Source: Pseudoalteromonas sp. BSi20652
Lineage (GTDB): Bacteria; Pseudomonadota; Gammaproteobacteria; Enterobacterales; Alteromonadaceae
Length of the DNA stretch: 34,667 nucleotides
NCBI RefSeq assembly: GCF_000239855.1
Contig: NZ_BADT01000187.1
Coordinates: 1-34,667 of the forward strand
Direction of reading: 5' to 3'
Shown here: one piece after another, positions 18,867 through 26,896 of the stretch
Position numbering within the stretch: the first letter of the stretch is position 1
Layout: every line of letters starts with the position of its first letter
The notes under the pieces: generated by a model
Database searches by the model: none
What the model saw: the letters and a program-made list of their open reading frames with translations, nothing else
What the model was told of the DNA's origin: nothing
Position numbers and translations under genes: made by a program

Positions 18867-19634
18867 ATGCAGTTAAATTACAAGCAACAAGGGCAAGGCC
18901 CTAATGTTATTTTGATCCACGGACTTTTTGGATCATTAGAAAACCTAAATGTAATCGCAAAACCATTAAGTGAACACTTTAATGTTATTAACGTTGATTT
19001 ACGCAACCACGGGCTTTCTCCTCATAGTGATGAAATGAACTACCCAGCAATGGCTCAAGATATTGTTGAGTTATTAGCACATTTAAACATAGATAAAGCT
19101 CATTTAGTTGGGCACTCTATGGGTGGTAAAGTCGCGATGGAATTAGCACTAACACACCCTGAACTTGTAAATAAACTCGTTGTACTTGATATAGCACCTG
19201 TCAGTTACCCTGCTCGCCATAAAAAAATATTACAGGCGTTAAAAGCGGTATCAGCGCAGTCAATAGATGATAGAAAACAAGCTGATTCAATTATGCAGCC
19301 TTATATTGAAGAGCTGGGTGTTCGACAGTTTTTACTTAAAAGCCTCGCTAAGAATGAAGAAGGTCATTTTGCATGGCGATTCAACTTAAATGTGCTTGAT
19401 GAAAAATATTCTACAATCACATCCAACGTTAATGAAAATAGTTCTTGTTTATGTGATACTCTTTTTATTAAAGGTAATGATTCTGACTATATTTTGCCCG
19501 AGCATCGTACTGCAATTATAGCACGCTTTAAAAACACCAAGGCCAAAGTTATCCATGGCGCTGGCCATTGGCTTCATGCCCAAAAGCCGCTTGCTGTTAA
19601 TAAAGCGATAAATGACTTTTTAACTGTGGTTTAA
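18867..19634 (+). CDS. ybfF: Alpha/beta-hydrolase esterase YbfF
   Basis: A 255-residue cytoplasmic esterase; E. coli YbfF (254 residues) hydrolyses short acyl esters and acyl-CoA-like substrates in vitro. The nucleophile is S84 in GHSMGG, the oxyanion motif HGLFGS is at 18-23 and the catalytic histidine is H234 in GAGHWLH. RNHGLSPHSDEMNYPAMAQD is strongly conserved with E. coli. I start at the ATG at 18867, preceded by CAGGAG; the open frame begins 18 codons earlier without homology. It is divergent from seqA, as in E. coli. No terminator is seen after it. Confidence 0.92.
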   Translation: MQLNYKQQGQGPNVILIHGLFGSLENLNVIAKPLSEHFNVINVDLRNHGLSPHSDEMNYPAMAQDIVELLAHLNIDKAHLVGHSMGGKVAMELALTHPELVNKLVVLDIAPVSYPARHKKILQALKAVSAQSIDDRKQADSIMQPYIEELGVRQFLLKSLAKNEEGHFAWRFNLNVLDEKYSTITSNVNENSSCLCDTLFIKGNDSDYILPEHRTAIIARFKNTKAKVIHGAGHWLHAQKPLAVNKAINDFLTVV

Positions 19635-19729
19635 AGCAATTTTTATCGCGTGTTTTTGATTTTGCGCACTAAATATATGCATATTTATATGCTATAGTAT
19701 GCGCCGTTTAATTTAAAGGTTATACGTTG

Positions 19730-19951
19730 ATGGTCAGTCAGTTAATTAACGAATTTGATACCCTAGGGTTGTATTTTGGCTTAGCCGGTATTTTCATATT
19801 CATCGGCATGGCAATTAAAGACGTACTAAAAAGTGGCAATGTACCAAAGTTTGGACAATACATTGTTTGGGGCGTGCTCTTTTTAGGTTGTTCAGGCTTT
19901 ATTGCTAAAGGTCTTATTCAAGTATTTTGGCAAGGCGCAGGTGTAGGTTAA
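19730..19951 (+). CDS. DUF2788 family small membrane protein
   Basis: A 73-residue protein with two hydrophobic helices (about 14-32 and 45-66), recognisable as DUF2788 by its length, the GMAIKDVLKSGNVPKFGQYIVW middle and its place before ybfE-fldA-fur. The function is unknown. A TTG immediately before the ATG (19727) could also start translation, as AAAGG sits 7 nt before the TTG and 10 nt before the ATG. It ends two bases before the next gene, so it is probably the first gene of the ybfE-fldA transcript. Confidence 0.78.
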   Translation: MVSQLINEFDTLGLYFGLAGIFIFIGMAIKDVLKSGNVPKFGQYIVWGVLFLGCSGFIAKGLIQVFWQGAGVG

Positions 19952-19953
19952 GC

Positions 19954-20232
19954 ATGGCGAAGTCAGAAACAGATAGAACTACACTCGATTTATTTGAATA
20001 CGAAAAACGCCCAGGCAGACCTAAAACCAATCCCCTTTCACGGGATATGCAGTTAAAGGTAAATAAACGTAATCAAATAAAAAGAGATAAAGCACGTGGC
20101 TTAAAGCGTGTTGAATTTAAAGTTTCATCGCAGTTATATCAAGCATTGAGTGATATGGCAGATGCACAAAATATTAGCCGCAGTGCGCTGATTGAAACGA
20201 TTTTACAAGAAAGATTGGCTATTGATACATAA
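19954..20232 (+). CDS. ybfE: YbfE, LexA-regulated protein homologue
   Basis: A 92-residue cytoplasmic protein with a basic N-terminus (DRTTLDLFEYEKRPGRPKTN) and a C-terminal helical region resembling a ribbon-helix-helix (VEFKVSSQLYQALSDMADA, ISRSALIETIL), suggesting DNA binding. It is clearly the homologue of E. coli YbfE, which lies beside fldA and fur and belongs to the SOS regulon there. No LexA box (CTGT-N8-ACAG) was found upstream, so SOS control is not supported here. I chose the ATG at 19954; an earlier in-frame ATG overlaps DUF2788 and adds nine residues with no homology. Confidence 0.87.
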   Translation: MAKSETDRTTLDLFEYEKRPGRPKTNPLSRDMQLKVNKRNQIKRDKARGLKRVEFKVSSQLYQALSDMADAQNISRSALIETILQERLAIDT

Positions 20233-20246
20233 AAGGTTTTAAATCC

Positions 20247-20774
20247 ATGGCAAGTGTAGGCATTTTTTTCGGAAGTGACACAGGTAACACAGAACACGTA
20301 GCAAAAATGATCCAAAAAGAATTGGGTAAAAAGCTTGTGGCTGTTCATGATATTGCAAAAAGCTCTAAAGAAGAGATTGCTGAATTTGATTTGATCTTAT
20401 TCGGTATCCCTACTTGGTACTATGGCGAAGCACAATGTGACTGGGATGACTTTTTTCCAGAACTTGAAGAGGTGGACTTTGAAGGTAAACTTGTTGCTAT
20501 TTTTGGTTGTGGAGACCAAGAAGATTACGCTGAGTACTTTTTAGATGCGATGGGCATGATCAACGATATCGTTACTGAACGTGGCGCTATTGTCGTTGGC
20601 CATTGGCCAAGTGAAAGCTATGACTTTGAAGCATCTAAAGGCATGGCTGATGATAAGCACTTTGTAGGTTTGGGGATTGACGAAGACCGTCAACCAGAAC
20701 TAACAGAACAACGTGTTAAAGCATGGTCTGCTCAAGTATATGAAGAAATGTGTTTAAGTGAATTAGCTGACTAA
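20247..20774 (+). CDS. fldA: Flavodoxin, long-chain
   Basis: A 175-residue FMN electron carrier. It carries the phosphate-binding loop GSDTGNTE (9-16) and the isoalloxazine-stacking segments PTWYYGE and FGCGDQEDYAEYF. The extra segment typical of long-chain flavodoxins follows the latter. FldA donates electrons to enzymes such as ribonucleotide reductase activase, biotin synthase and methionine synthase reactivation, and replaces ferredoxin under iron shortage. It lies 14 bp after ybfE and upstream of fur, the E. coli order. A hairpin after the stop (20789-20823) may end most transcripts. Confidence 0.95.
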   Translation: MASVGIFFGSDTGNTEHVAKMIQKELGKKLVAVHDIAKSSKEEIAEFDLILFGIPTWYYGEAQCDWDDFFPELEEVDFEGKLVAIFGCGDQEDYAEYFLDAMGMINDIVTERGAIVVGHWPSESYDFEASKGMADDKHFVGLGIDEDRQPELTEQRVKAWSAQVYEEMCLSELAD

Positions 20775-20788
20775 TTTACTGCATATAT

Positions 20789-20823
20789 CGCTAGCTGTTT
20801 AAATAATTATCAAACAGTTAGCG
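20789..20823 (+). terminator. Stem-loop after fldA, possible weak terminator
   Basis: CGCTAGCTGTTT pairs with AAACAGTTAGCG (12 bp, one G-U) around an 11-nt loop. Only a poor U tract (GTTTAAGC) follows, so it may attenuate rather than stop transcription into fur. Confidence 0.5.
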
Positions 20824-20909
20824 TTTAAGCTTTAGTGGCAATATAAATCAATTGTTCTTTGCACTTCACGCTTAGGCACGTTATCCTGTTTGTTGCTAAT
20901 GTGTCGTGT

Positions 20910-20926
20910 ACATCTTTGCAAGATGT
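20910..20926 (+). promoter_or_regulatory. 7-3-7 inverted repeat upstream of fur
   Basis: ACATCTT-TGC-AAGATGT is a perfect inverted repeat 35 bp before the fur ATG, next to TATAAC (a possible -10, 20931-20936). It could be an operator controlling fur. It does not resemble a Fur box, and no regulator is assigned. Confidence 0.35.
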
Positions 20927-20960
20927 CTAGTATAACCAAAATAAAATTGAGACAGATTTA

Positions 20961-21404
20961 ATGACTGATCATAACTTGGAACTTAAAAAAGCCGGTTTAA
21001 AAGTAACTTTACCGCGTATTAAAATATTAGAGATTTTACAATCTCCAGATAACCAACACATCAGCGCTGAAGATGTTTACAAAATTCTTTTGGATCTAGG
21101 TGAAGAAATTGGTCTTGCGACGGTATACCGTGTACTTAACCAATTTGATGACGCGGGCATTGTAAGCCGTCATCACTTTGAAGGTGGTAAGTCAGTATTT
21201 GAACTTTCTGGCAGCACCCATCACGATCATTTAGTATGTTTAAAATGTGGCAAAGTTGTAGAGTTTGAAGATGACATGATTGAACGTCGTCAACTTGAAA
21301 TTTCTGAAGAAAATGGCATTAAACTTACAAACCATTCTTTATACCTATACGGCGAGTGTAATGATAAAGCTGCGTGTAAAGAATTTAGCGATGCTAACAG
21401 CTAA
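20961..21404 (+). CDS. fur: Ferric uptake regulator Fur
   Basis: A 147-residue iron-sensing repressor. The N-terminal winged helix contains the recognition helix GLATVYRVLNQF. The C-terminal dimerisation domain has the HHDHLVCLKCG metal-binding block (C93, C96) and a second cysteine pair C133 and C139. E. coli Fur has four residues between its second pair (133/138); here there are five, a small variation. It likely binds the Fur box found at 9003-9023 in this window. It has its own upstream region after the fldA hairpin and ends at a strong terminator. Confidence 0.96.
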   Translation: MTDHNLELKKAGLKVTLPRIKILEILQSPDNQHISAEDVYKILLDLGEEIGLATVYRVLNQFDDAGIVSRHHFEGGKSVFELSGSTHHDHLVCLKCGKVVEFEDDMIERRQLEISEENGIKLTNHSLYLYGECNDKAACKEFSDANS

Positions 21405-21423
21405 ATCCGCTTTTTAACGCAAT

Positions 21424-21450
21424 AAAAAACCTGCTAAGTGCAGGTTTTTT
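21424..21450. terminator. Bidirectional intrinsic terminator after fur
   Basis: An 11-bp stem (AAAAAACCTGC / GCAGGTTTTTT) with a 5-nt loop, 19 nt after the fur stop. A runs on one side and T runs on the other make it usable for fur (+) and for glnS transcripts arriving from the minus strand. Confidence 0.9.
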
Positions 21451-21472
21451 TGTATCTAAAATACGCTTGTAG

Positions 21473-21504
21473 TAAATATCCCCAGTAAATACTGGAGATA
21501 TTTA
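21473..21504. repeat. Long imperfect hairpin between fur and the inverted-repeat element
   Basis: TAAATATC-C-CCAGT, loop AAAT, ACTGG-A-GATATTTA: 13 paired bases with a single mismatch and no U tract, so it is not a typical terminator. It lies seven bases before the terminal-repeat element and may belong to the same mobile unit. Confidence 0.5.
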
Positions 21505-21510
21505 GGTACT

Positions 21511-21670
21511 ATACCAATCCGCAATAATACTTGATCAATTTGAGGGATTAAACCTGACGCTAACTGTGTTAAAAATTTCTGATATAGAACAACTAAATAA
21601 CGAAATTTTGCCTTGTTATCGACAAGGTTTTTTACCTCAAAATAGCTCACTTAATTAAGCAGATTGGTAT
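21511..21670. mobile_element. Candidate MITE, 160 bp, with terminal inverted repeats
   Basis: The left end ATACCAATCCGC (21511-21522) and the right end GCAGATTGGTAT (21659-21670) are inverted repeats matching at 11 of 12 positions. No complete transposase gene is present; a 64-codon minus-strand frame crosses it and looks incidental. It lies between the convergent fur and glnS genes and ends three bases from the glnS stop codon. A target duplication is unclear. It would be mobilised in trans if active. Assignment as a MITE rests on the ends and size only. Confidence 0.5.
21611..21633 (+). terminator. Small terminator-like hairpin inside the candidate MITE
   Basis: CCTTGT-TATCG-ACAAGG followed by six T's on the plus strand. 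It could act as a second stop for transcripts escaping the fur terminator towards glnS. Confidence 0.45.
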
Positions 21671-21673
21671 TAT

Positions 21674-23332
21674 TTATTGAGTTTTAGACCATGAATCGCG
21701 AAGACCGACTGTTTGGTTAAATACAACGTTCTCTGATTTAGAATCACGAGAGAAATAACCTGTACGCTCAAACTGAAAGCCCTGCTCTGCTTGTGAATTA
21801 GCAAGCGATGGCTCTAATTTAGCGTTTGATAAAACAACCAGTGACTCTGGATTTAATGTTGTTTCAAACTCATCAGCGGCTGCTGGGTTTGGAACACTAA
21901 ACAAGCGGTCGTATAAACGAACTTCTGCCGTAATAGACTCTGGTGCTGAAACCCAGTGAATAACACCTTTTACTTTACGTCCATCACTTGGGTTTTTACC
22001 AAGTGTTTCAGTATCGTAAGTACAAAAGATAGTTGTGATTTCGCCATTTTCGTCTTTTTCAACACGCTGTGCTTTAATAACATACGCACCACGTAAGCGA
22101 ACTTCTTTATCAAGCACTAAACGCTTAAACTTGTTATTCGCTTCTTCTTTAAAGTCTTCTCGTTCAATATATATTTCACGAGTAAATGGTACATCACGAC
22201 GACCCATTTCTTCTTTATTTGGGTGGTTAGCCACAGATAAAACTTCAACCTTGTCTGCATCGTAGTTTTCAATAACAACTTTAACAGGATCGAGTACGGC
22301 CATTGCACGTGGTGCATTTTCGTTTAAGTCTTCACGGATACATGCTTCAAGCATACCCATTTCAACCATATTCTCTTGTTTTGTTACACCAATACGCAAA
22401 CAAAACTCACGGATTGAACCGGGTGTATAACCACGACGACGTAGACCTGCAATTGTAGGCATACGTGGATCATCCCACCCCTCTACATGGTTGTTTACCA
22501 CTAAATCGCTTAACTTACGCTTGGACATAATGGTGTATTCAAGATTTAAGCGTGAAAACTCAATTTGCTGTGGATGACACTCTAAACTAATGTTATCGAG
22601 TACCCAGTCGTACAAACGACGGTTATCTTGAAACTCTAGTGTACATAATGAATGCGTAATACCTTCTAGTGCATCAGAAATACAATGCGTGAAGTCATAC
22701 ATTGGGTAAATGCACCACTTGTCTGCGGTTTGATGATGATGGGCAAAACGTACGCGATAAATAATTGGATCGCGAAGCACCATAAATGAGCTAGCCATAT
22801 CAATTTTAGCACGCAGAACACATTCGCCTTCTTTGAATTCACCAGCGCGCATTTTTTCAAACAGCGCTAAATTTTCTTCAATTGATGTGTCTCTGTATGG
22901 ACTATTTTTACCTGGCTCTTTTAGTGTGCCACGGTACTGACGTGCTTCGTCTGCTGTTAAAAAACAAACGTATGCTAAACCCTTATTAATTAGCTCAACA
23001 GCGTAATCATATAATGTGTCAAAATAATTAGAAGAATACTTTATATCACCATCCCAGTTGAAACCTAACCACTGGACGTCTTCTTTTATAGAATTAACGT
23101 AGTTTATATCTTCTTTTTCTGGATTTGTATCATCAAAACGTAGGTTACATAAACCATTGTAGTCTTTAGCAATGCCGAAATTTAAACAAATTGACTTAGC
23201 ATGCCCAATATGCAAAAAGCCATTCGGCTCTGGTGGAAAACGTGTATGCGTAGTTGCATGCTTTTTAGTTGCTAAGTCTTCATCAATTCTAGTTCTAATG
23301 AAGTTACTTGGGCGATTCTCAATTTCCGCCAT
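21674..23332 (-). CDS. glnS: Glutaminyl-tRNA synthetase
   Basis: A 552-residue class I aminoacyl-tRNA synthetase charging tRNA-Gln with glutamine. It has HIGH at 41-44 ([14 protein letters not shown]), the KMSKS-type motif [10 protein letters not shown] at about 270, and the C-terminal anticodon-binding beta barrels (from about 340). Length is close to the E. coli enzyme (554). It is transcribed alone; no terminator is visible between its stop and the adjacent repeat element, so it probably ends at the hairpins near the fur terminator. AGGA lies ten or more bases before the ATG. Confidence 0.97.
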   Translation of the reverse strand: MAEIENRPSNFIRTRIDEDLATKKHATTHTRFPPEPNGFLHIGHAKSICLNFGIAKDYNGLCNLRFDDTNPEKEDINYVNSIKEDVQWLGFNWDGDIKYSSNYFDTLYDYAVELINKGLAYVCFLTADEARQYRGTLKEPGKNSPYRDTSIEENLALFEKMRAGEFKEGECVLRAKIDMASSFMVLRDPIIYRVRFAHHHQTADKWCIYPMYDFTHCISDALEGITHSLCTLEFQDNRRLYDWVLDNISLECHPQQIEFSRLNLEYTIMSKRKLSDLVVNNHVEGWDDPRMPTIAGLRRRGYTPGSIREFCLRIGVTKQENMVEMGMLEACIREDLNENAPRAMAVLDPVKVVIENYDADKVEVLSVANHPNKEEMGRRDVPFTREIYIEREDFKEEANNKFKRLVLDKEVRLRGAYVIKAQRVEKDENGEITTIFCTYDTETLGKNPSDGRKVKGVIHWVSAPESITAEVRLYDRLFSVPNPAAADEFETTLNPESLVVLSNAKLEPSLANSQAEQGFQFERTGYFSRDSKSENVVFNQTVGLRDSWSKTQ

Positions 23333-23550
23333 AGGAGTGTGATCCTCAAAATATTACGTAATAACAAAACTAATGCATTATTACAAAAACATACACTAAC
23401 ATACAGCACTAGATTAAGGTTTATTTTTAATATTGGTTAACTTTAATTCACCTGAACCCTTGTTTATAAATAAAATTTGTTTTAACGCAATATTTAAGTC
23501 ATCTAAACAGTTTACAGTGAATGCATAACCTACATTATAAGGATTTGAAG

Positions 23551-24621
23551 ATGGCGAAACTTAATCAACATCGTGTTTATATTCCAACTAATGCGCGTGC
23601 TAACCACTATCTTTTAGCTGAAATATCACCTAATAACGACTTTTACACTAGCTTTAGCGATATAAATTGTTGCTATGAACGTATTGCACGTGAGCTGTTC
23701 GCTTCTTGTGATGAGTATGAGCTTTATAACGTGCATTTATTAGCAAATGATAAATTACCTGTTGTAAGGTTTAATGACGAGTCATACCAATTTGAAACAG
23801 ACAAACAAATGGTCTTTTTTTATAATCCTCGTTATCACGAAGCACATAAAATTTTTTACACTGAAAATACACCAAGTAAAAAAATACGCATTCTATTTTT
23901 AGCAACAGGCGAGGATTTACGAGCAAATTCTGCAGAATTTCATAATAAAGTTCAAAAAGTGTTAAACACTTTACAAGATCAAATTTTAATAAATCAACCC
24001 CAGTTTAAACTACGCGATCATCAACATTTAACGTATGACCTATTTGCTAAAGAAAAAGGCAACAAGCAAAGCTATGGTTACAAATTAAGAAGTCTTTACC
24101 CTCGCTACCAGTCAAGACAATGCAGCATACCCAATGATTATGCAGAGATGACTTACGCAACCTTTACTATACCGGTTTCACGCGCTATCAAAACACAGTT
24201 TCAAACACTAATGAACACTAGCGACTATGCCAAATTTTACGACTACTTTGCTTACTCATTTATACGTGCGTGTCAAAACAACAACCTAAATCACGGAGCC
24301 ATGGTGGCTAACGGCGCAACACCTATTATACGAAACAGTAAAATAGATAAAAGTGAAGGCAATGCTGAACTTCAAAAGTTAAGTTTTGATATAGAATCGA
24401 GTGAAAATCAAATTAAGCACTTTTATGAAGCAAATAAATTAGTAGAAACGTTACATTTTGTAGTGGTAGCAACGCAGCAGGATAAACATGAAATGGGTTA
24501 CGGTCGATTTATGAACCAAGTAGAGAAAACAATCCATACTCTGTGTAATGAGCTAGCTATAAATAAACAACGCCAAGACTTATCGGTACGTTTTTTTCAG
24601 CATATTAGTTATCCGTTCTAA
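23551..24621 (+). CDS. DUF3083-like protein of unknown function
   Basis: A 356-residue soluble protein with no signal peptide, membrane segment or catalytic motif I recognise. Composition, length and the start (HRVYIPTNARANHYLLAEISPN) resemble DUF3083, a family restricted to marine gammaproteobacteria; this is a recollection, not a search. Many Tyr, Phe, Asn and His residues occur, for example FYDYFAYSFIRACQNNNLNHGAMVANGATP. I chose the ATG at 23551, preceded by AAGGA, over one ten codons earlier. It is divergent from glnS across about 220 bp holding a 12-bp palindrome (23352-23363), and is apparently monocistronic with its own terminator. Confidence 0.55.
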   Translation: MAKLNQHRVYIPTNARANHYLLAEISPNNDFYTSFSDINCCYERIARELFASCDEYELYNVHLLANDKLPVVRFNDESYQFETDKQMVFFYNPRYHEAHKIFYTENTPSKKIRILFLATGEDLRANSAEFHNKVQKVLNTLQDQILINQPQFKLRDHQHLTYDLFAKEKGNKQSYGYKLRSLYPRYQSRQCSIPNDYAEMTYATFTIPVSRAIKTQFQTLMNTSDYAKFYDYFAYSFIRACQNNNLNHGAMVANGATPIIRNSKIDKSEGNAELQKLSFDIESSENQIKHFYEANKLVETLHFVVVATQQDKHEMGYGRFMNQVEKTIHTLCNELAINKQRQDLSVRFFQHISYPF

Positions 24622-24637
24622 ATTTCCAGCTAATAAC

Positions 24638-24665
24638 AAAAAGGCCCGCATAAGCGGGCCTTTTT
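24638..24665. terminator. Bidirectional intrinsic terminator
   Basis: A 12-bp GC-rich stem (AAAAAGGCCCGC / GCGGGCCTTTTT) with a 4-nt loop, between convergent DUF3083-like and sucD genes. It ends both the TCA operon and the opposing gene. Confidence 0.92.
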
Positions 24666-24680
24666 AAAGGAAACAAGCGA

Positions 24681-25553
24681 TTACCAGCCTGTTTTCTCTT
24701 TAAGTGCTTTACCGATATCAGCAAGTGAACGTACAGTTTTTACGCCCGCAGCTTCTAATGCAGCAAATTTTTCATCAGCAGTACCTTTACCGCCGGCAAT
24801 GATTGCGCCAGCGTGACCCATACGCTTACCTTCTGGTGCAGTAACACCAGCAATGTAAGATACTACAGGTTTAGTTACGTGAGCTTTGATGTACTCTGCA
24901 GCTTCTTCTTCTGCAGTACCACCAATTTCACCAATCATTACGATTGCTTCAGTTTGTGGATCTTTTTCGAACATTTCTAGAACGTCGATAAAGTTAGTAC
25001 CTGGGATTGGATCACCACCAATACCAACACACGTAGACTGACCAAAACCAGCATCAGTGGTTTGCTTAACTGCTTCGTACGTTAAAGTACCAGAGCGAGA
25101 AACAATACCTACTTTACCAGGTTTGTGGATATGACCAGGCATGATACCAATCTTGGTTTGACCAGGAGTAATAACACCTGGGCAGTTAGGACCGATCATA
25201 CGAGTACCTGTTTGATCTAGCTTAACTTTAACGTCAACCATATCAAGTGTAGGGATACCTTCTGTGATACAAACTATTAGCTCGATGCCAGCATCGATAG
25301 CTTCTAAGATTGCATCTTTACAAAAAGGAGCTGGTACATAGATAACTGAAGCAGTTGCGCCAGTTTCTTTTACAGCATCACGAACTGTGTTGAATACAGG
25401 AAGACCAAGGTGCGTTTGACCGCCTTTACCTGGGCTAACACCACCAACCATTTGTGTACCGTACTCAAGCGCTTGCTCTGAGTGGAAAGTACCTTGGCCA
25501 CCAGTGAAACCTTGACAGATAACTTTTGTATCTTTATTGATTAATACAGACAT
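24681..25553 (-). CDS. sucD: Succinyl-CoA synthetase, alpha subunit
   Basis: A 290-residue subunit that binds CoA and carries the phosphohistidine H247 (KRMGHAGAI) for conversion of succinyl-CoA to succinate with ATP or GTP formation. [10 protein letters not shown] near the N-terminus is the CoA-binding loop, and IGPNCPGVI is conserved. Its ATG shares one base with the sucC stop (TAATG), a coupling typical of this pair. It is the last gene of sdhCDAB-sucABCD and is followed by a strong terminator. Confidence 0.97.
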   Translation of the reverse strand: MSVLINKDTKVICQGFTGGQGTFHSEQALEYGTQMVGGVSPGKGGQTHLGLPVFNTVRDAVKETGATASVIYVPAPFCKDAILEAIDAGIELIVCITEGIPTLDMVDVKVKLDQTGTRMIGPNCPGVITPGQTKIGIMPGHIHKPGKVGIVSRSGTLTYEAVKQTTDAGFGQSTCVGIGGDPIPGTNFIDVLEMFEKDPQTEAIVMIGEIGGTAEEEAAEYIKAHVTKPVVSYIAGVTAPEGKRMGHAGAIIAGGKGTADEKFAALEAAGVKTVRSLADIGKALKEKTGW

Positions 25554-26719
25554 TATTTGCCCTCCGCAGCAGCAACAACTTTTTCAGCAGCGTCTGTTAG
25601 TGATTCAGCAGCAATGATATCTAGACCAGAGTTCTTAAGAACTTCACGACCTAATTCAGCATTAGTACCTTCTAAACGTACAACTACTGGTACGGTTACG
25701 CCAACTTCTTTAACTGCGCCAATGATGCCTTCAGCAATCATGTCACAACGAACGATACCGCCAAAGATGTTTACTAAAACAGCTTTAACATTGTCGTCAG
25801 AAAGAATGATTTTGAATGCTTCAGAAACACGTTCTTTAGTAGCACCGCCACCAACATCCAAGAAGTTAGCCGGCTTGCCGCCGTGTAGGTTTACGATGTC
25901 CATAGTACCCATTGCTAGGCCTGCACCGTTAACCATACAACCAACATTACCGTCTAGAGCAACGTAGTTAAGCTCGAAGCTTGCTGCGTGTGCTTCACGC
26001 GCATCTTCTTGAGATGGATCGTGGAATTCACGGATTTTAGGTTGACGGTAAAGTGCATTACCATCAATACCAATTTTGCCGTCAAGACAGTGAAGGTTAC
26101 CTTCGTCTGTAATTACTAACGGGTTGATTTCAAGTAGTGCGAAATCAAAATCAGTGAACATTTTACCAAGACCCATGAAAATCTTAACAAACTGTTTCAT
26201 TTGTACTGGGTTAAGACCCAATTTGAAACCTAGCTCGCGTGCTTGGTAAGCTTGAGGACCTACAAGTGGATCGATCTCAGCTTTGTGAATAAGTTCAGGT
26301 GTTTCTTCAGCAACAGTTTCAATTTCAACGCCGCCTTCAGTAGACGCCATGAAAACAACTTTACGAGATGCACGGTCAACAACTGCACCAAGGTACAATT
26401 CGTTCGCGATATCAGTACAGCTTTCTACTAAAATTTTAGCAACTGGCTGACCTTTTTCGTCTGTTTGGTAAGTAACTAGGTTTTTACCTAACCAGTTAGC
26501 TGCAAACGCTTTTACTTCGTCGATAGTTTTAACTAGCTTTACACCGCCAGCTTTACCACGTCCACCTGCGTGAACTTGAGTTTTAACAACCCACATATCG
26601 CCGCCGATTTTTTCAGCAGCTGCTGCAGCTTCTTCAGGTGTATCGCAAGCGAAACCTTGAGAAACTGGTAAACCATATTCGGCAAAAAGTTGTTTTGCCT
26701 GATACTCATGCAAATTCAT
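25553..26719 (-). CDS. sucC: Succinyl-CoA synthetase, beta subunit
   Basis: A 388-residue nucleotide-binding subunit, the same length as E. coli SucC. It has an N-terminal ATP-grasp fold ([37 protein letters not shown]) and a C-terminal segment with [14 protein letters not shown] and [10 protein letters not shown]. It sits 177 bp after sucB, separated by a terminator and a likely promoter, so sucCD may also be made independently of sucAB. Its RBS is weak (GGATAAAG). Confidence 0.97.
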   Translation of the reverse strand: MNLHEYQAKQLFAEYGLPVSQGFACDTPEEAAAAAEKIGGDMWVVKTQVHAGGRGKAGGVKLVKTIDEVKAFAANWLGKNLVTYQTDEKGQPVAKILVESCTDIANELYLGAVVDRASRKVVFMASTEGGVEIETVAEETPELIHKAEIDPLVGPQAYQARELGFKLGLNPVQMKQFVKIFMGLGKMFTDFDFALLEINPLVITDEGNLHCLDGKIGIDGNALYRQPKIREFHDPSQEDAREAHAASFELNYVALDGNVGCMVNGAGLAMGTMDIVNLHGGKPANFLDVGGGATKERVSEAFKIILSDDNVKAVLVNIFGGIVRCDMIAEGIIGAVKEVGVTVPVVVRLEGTNAELGREVLKNSGLDIIAAESLTDAAEKVVAAAEGK

Positions 26720-26795
26720 GATGCTTTATCCAATTTTTTATACTAAAAGAGCTGAATATTTTTTCAAATAAACAACTATCCCAAATTGCGCACTT

Positions 26796-26824
26796 AGTAT
26801 AGTTCCCAAGGCTTAACATGAAAA
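26796..26824 (-). promoter_or_regulatory. Candidate promoter of sucCD
   Basis: On the minus strand: TTTTCA (-35, 26824-26819), 17-bp spacer, TATACT (-10, 26801-26796), about 75 bp before the sucC ATG and just downstream of the sucB terminator. Reasonable match to sigma-70; not proven. Confidence 0.45.
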
Positions 26825-26845
26825 CCCCAGTATGACTAAAGGCGC

Positions 26846-26878
26846 AAAAAAAAAGCTGCGAATATCCATTCACAGCTT
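26846..26878 (-). terminator. Intrinsic terminator after sucB
   Basis: On the minus strand AAGCTG-T-GAAT, loop GGAT, ATTC-G-CAGCTT (ten pairs, one internal mismatch) is followed by a run of nine T's including the stem end. It lies 18 nt past the sucB stop, inside what is usually one TCA operon. Confidence 0.75.
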
Positions 26879-26896
26879 ACATTTCATACTACTGGA

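Noticed and set aside
19635-19729. LexA box for ybfE, and a functional meaning for the ATATGCATAT-type repeats
   Set aside because: No CTGT-N8-ACAG is present; the AT-rich repeats are short and common in such DNA.
21456-21650. 64-codon minus-strand open frame between fur and glnS
   Set aside because: It runs through the inverted-repeat element and hairpins, has no recognisable domain and no good ribosome site; probably incidental or a remnant of the element.
25557-25967. 136-codon plus-strand frame opposite sucC
   Set aside because: Low-complexity Ser/Thr/Pro-rich shadow of the strongly conserved sucC.
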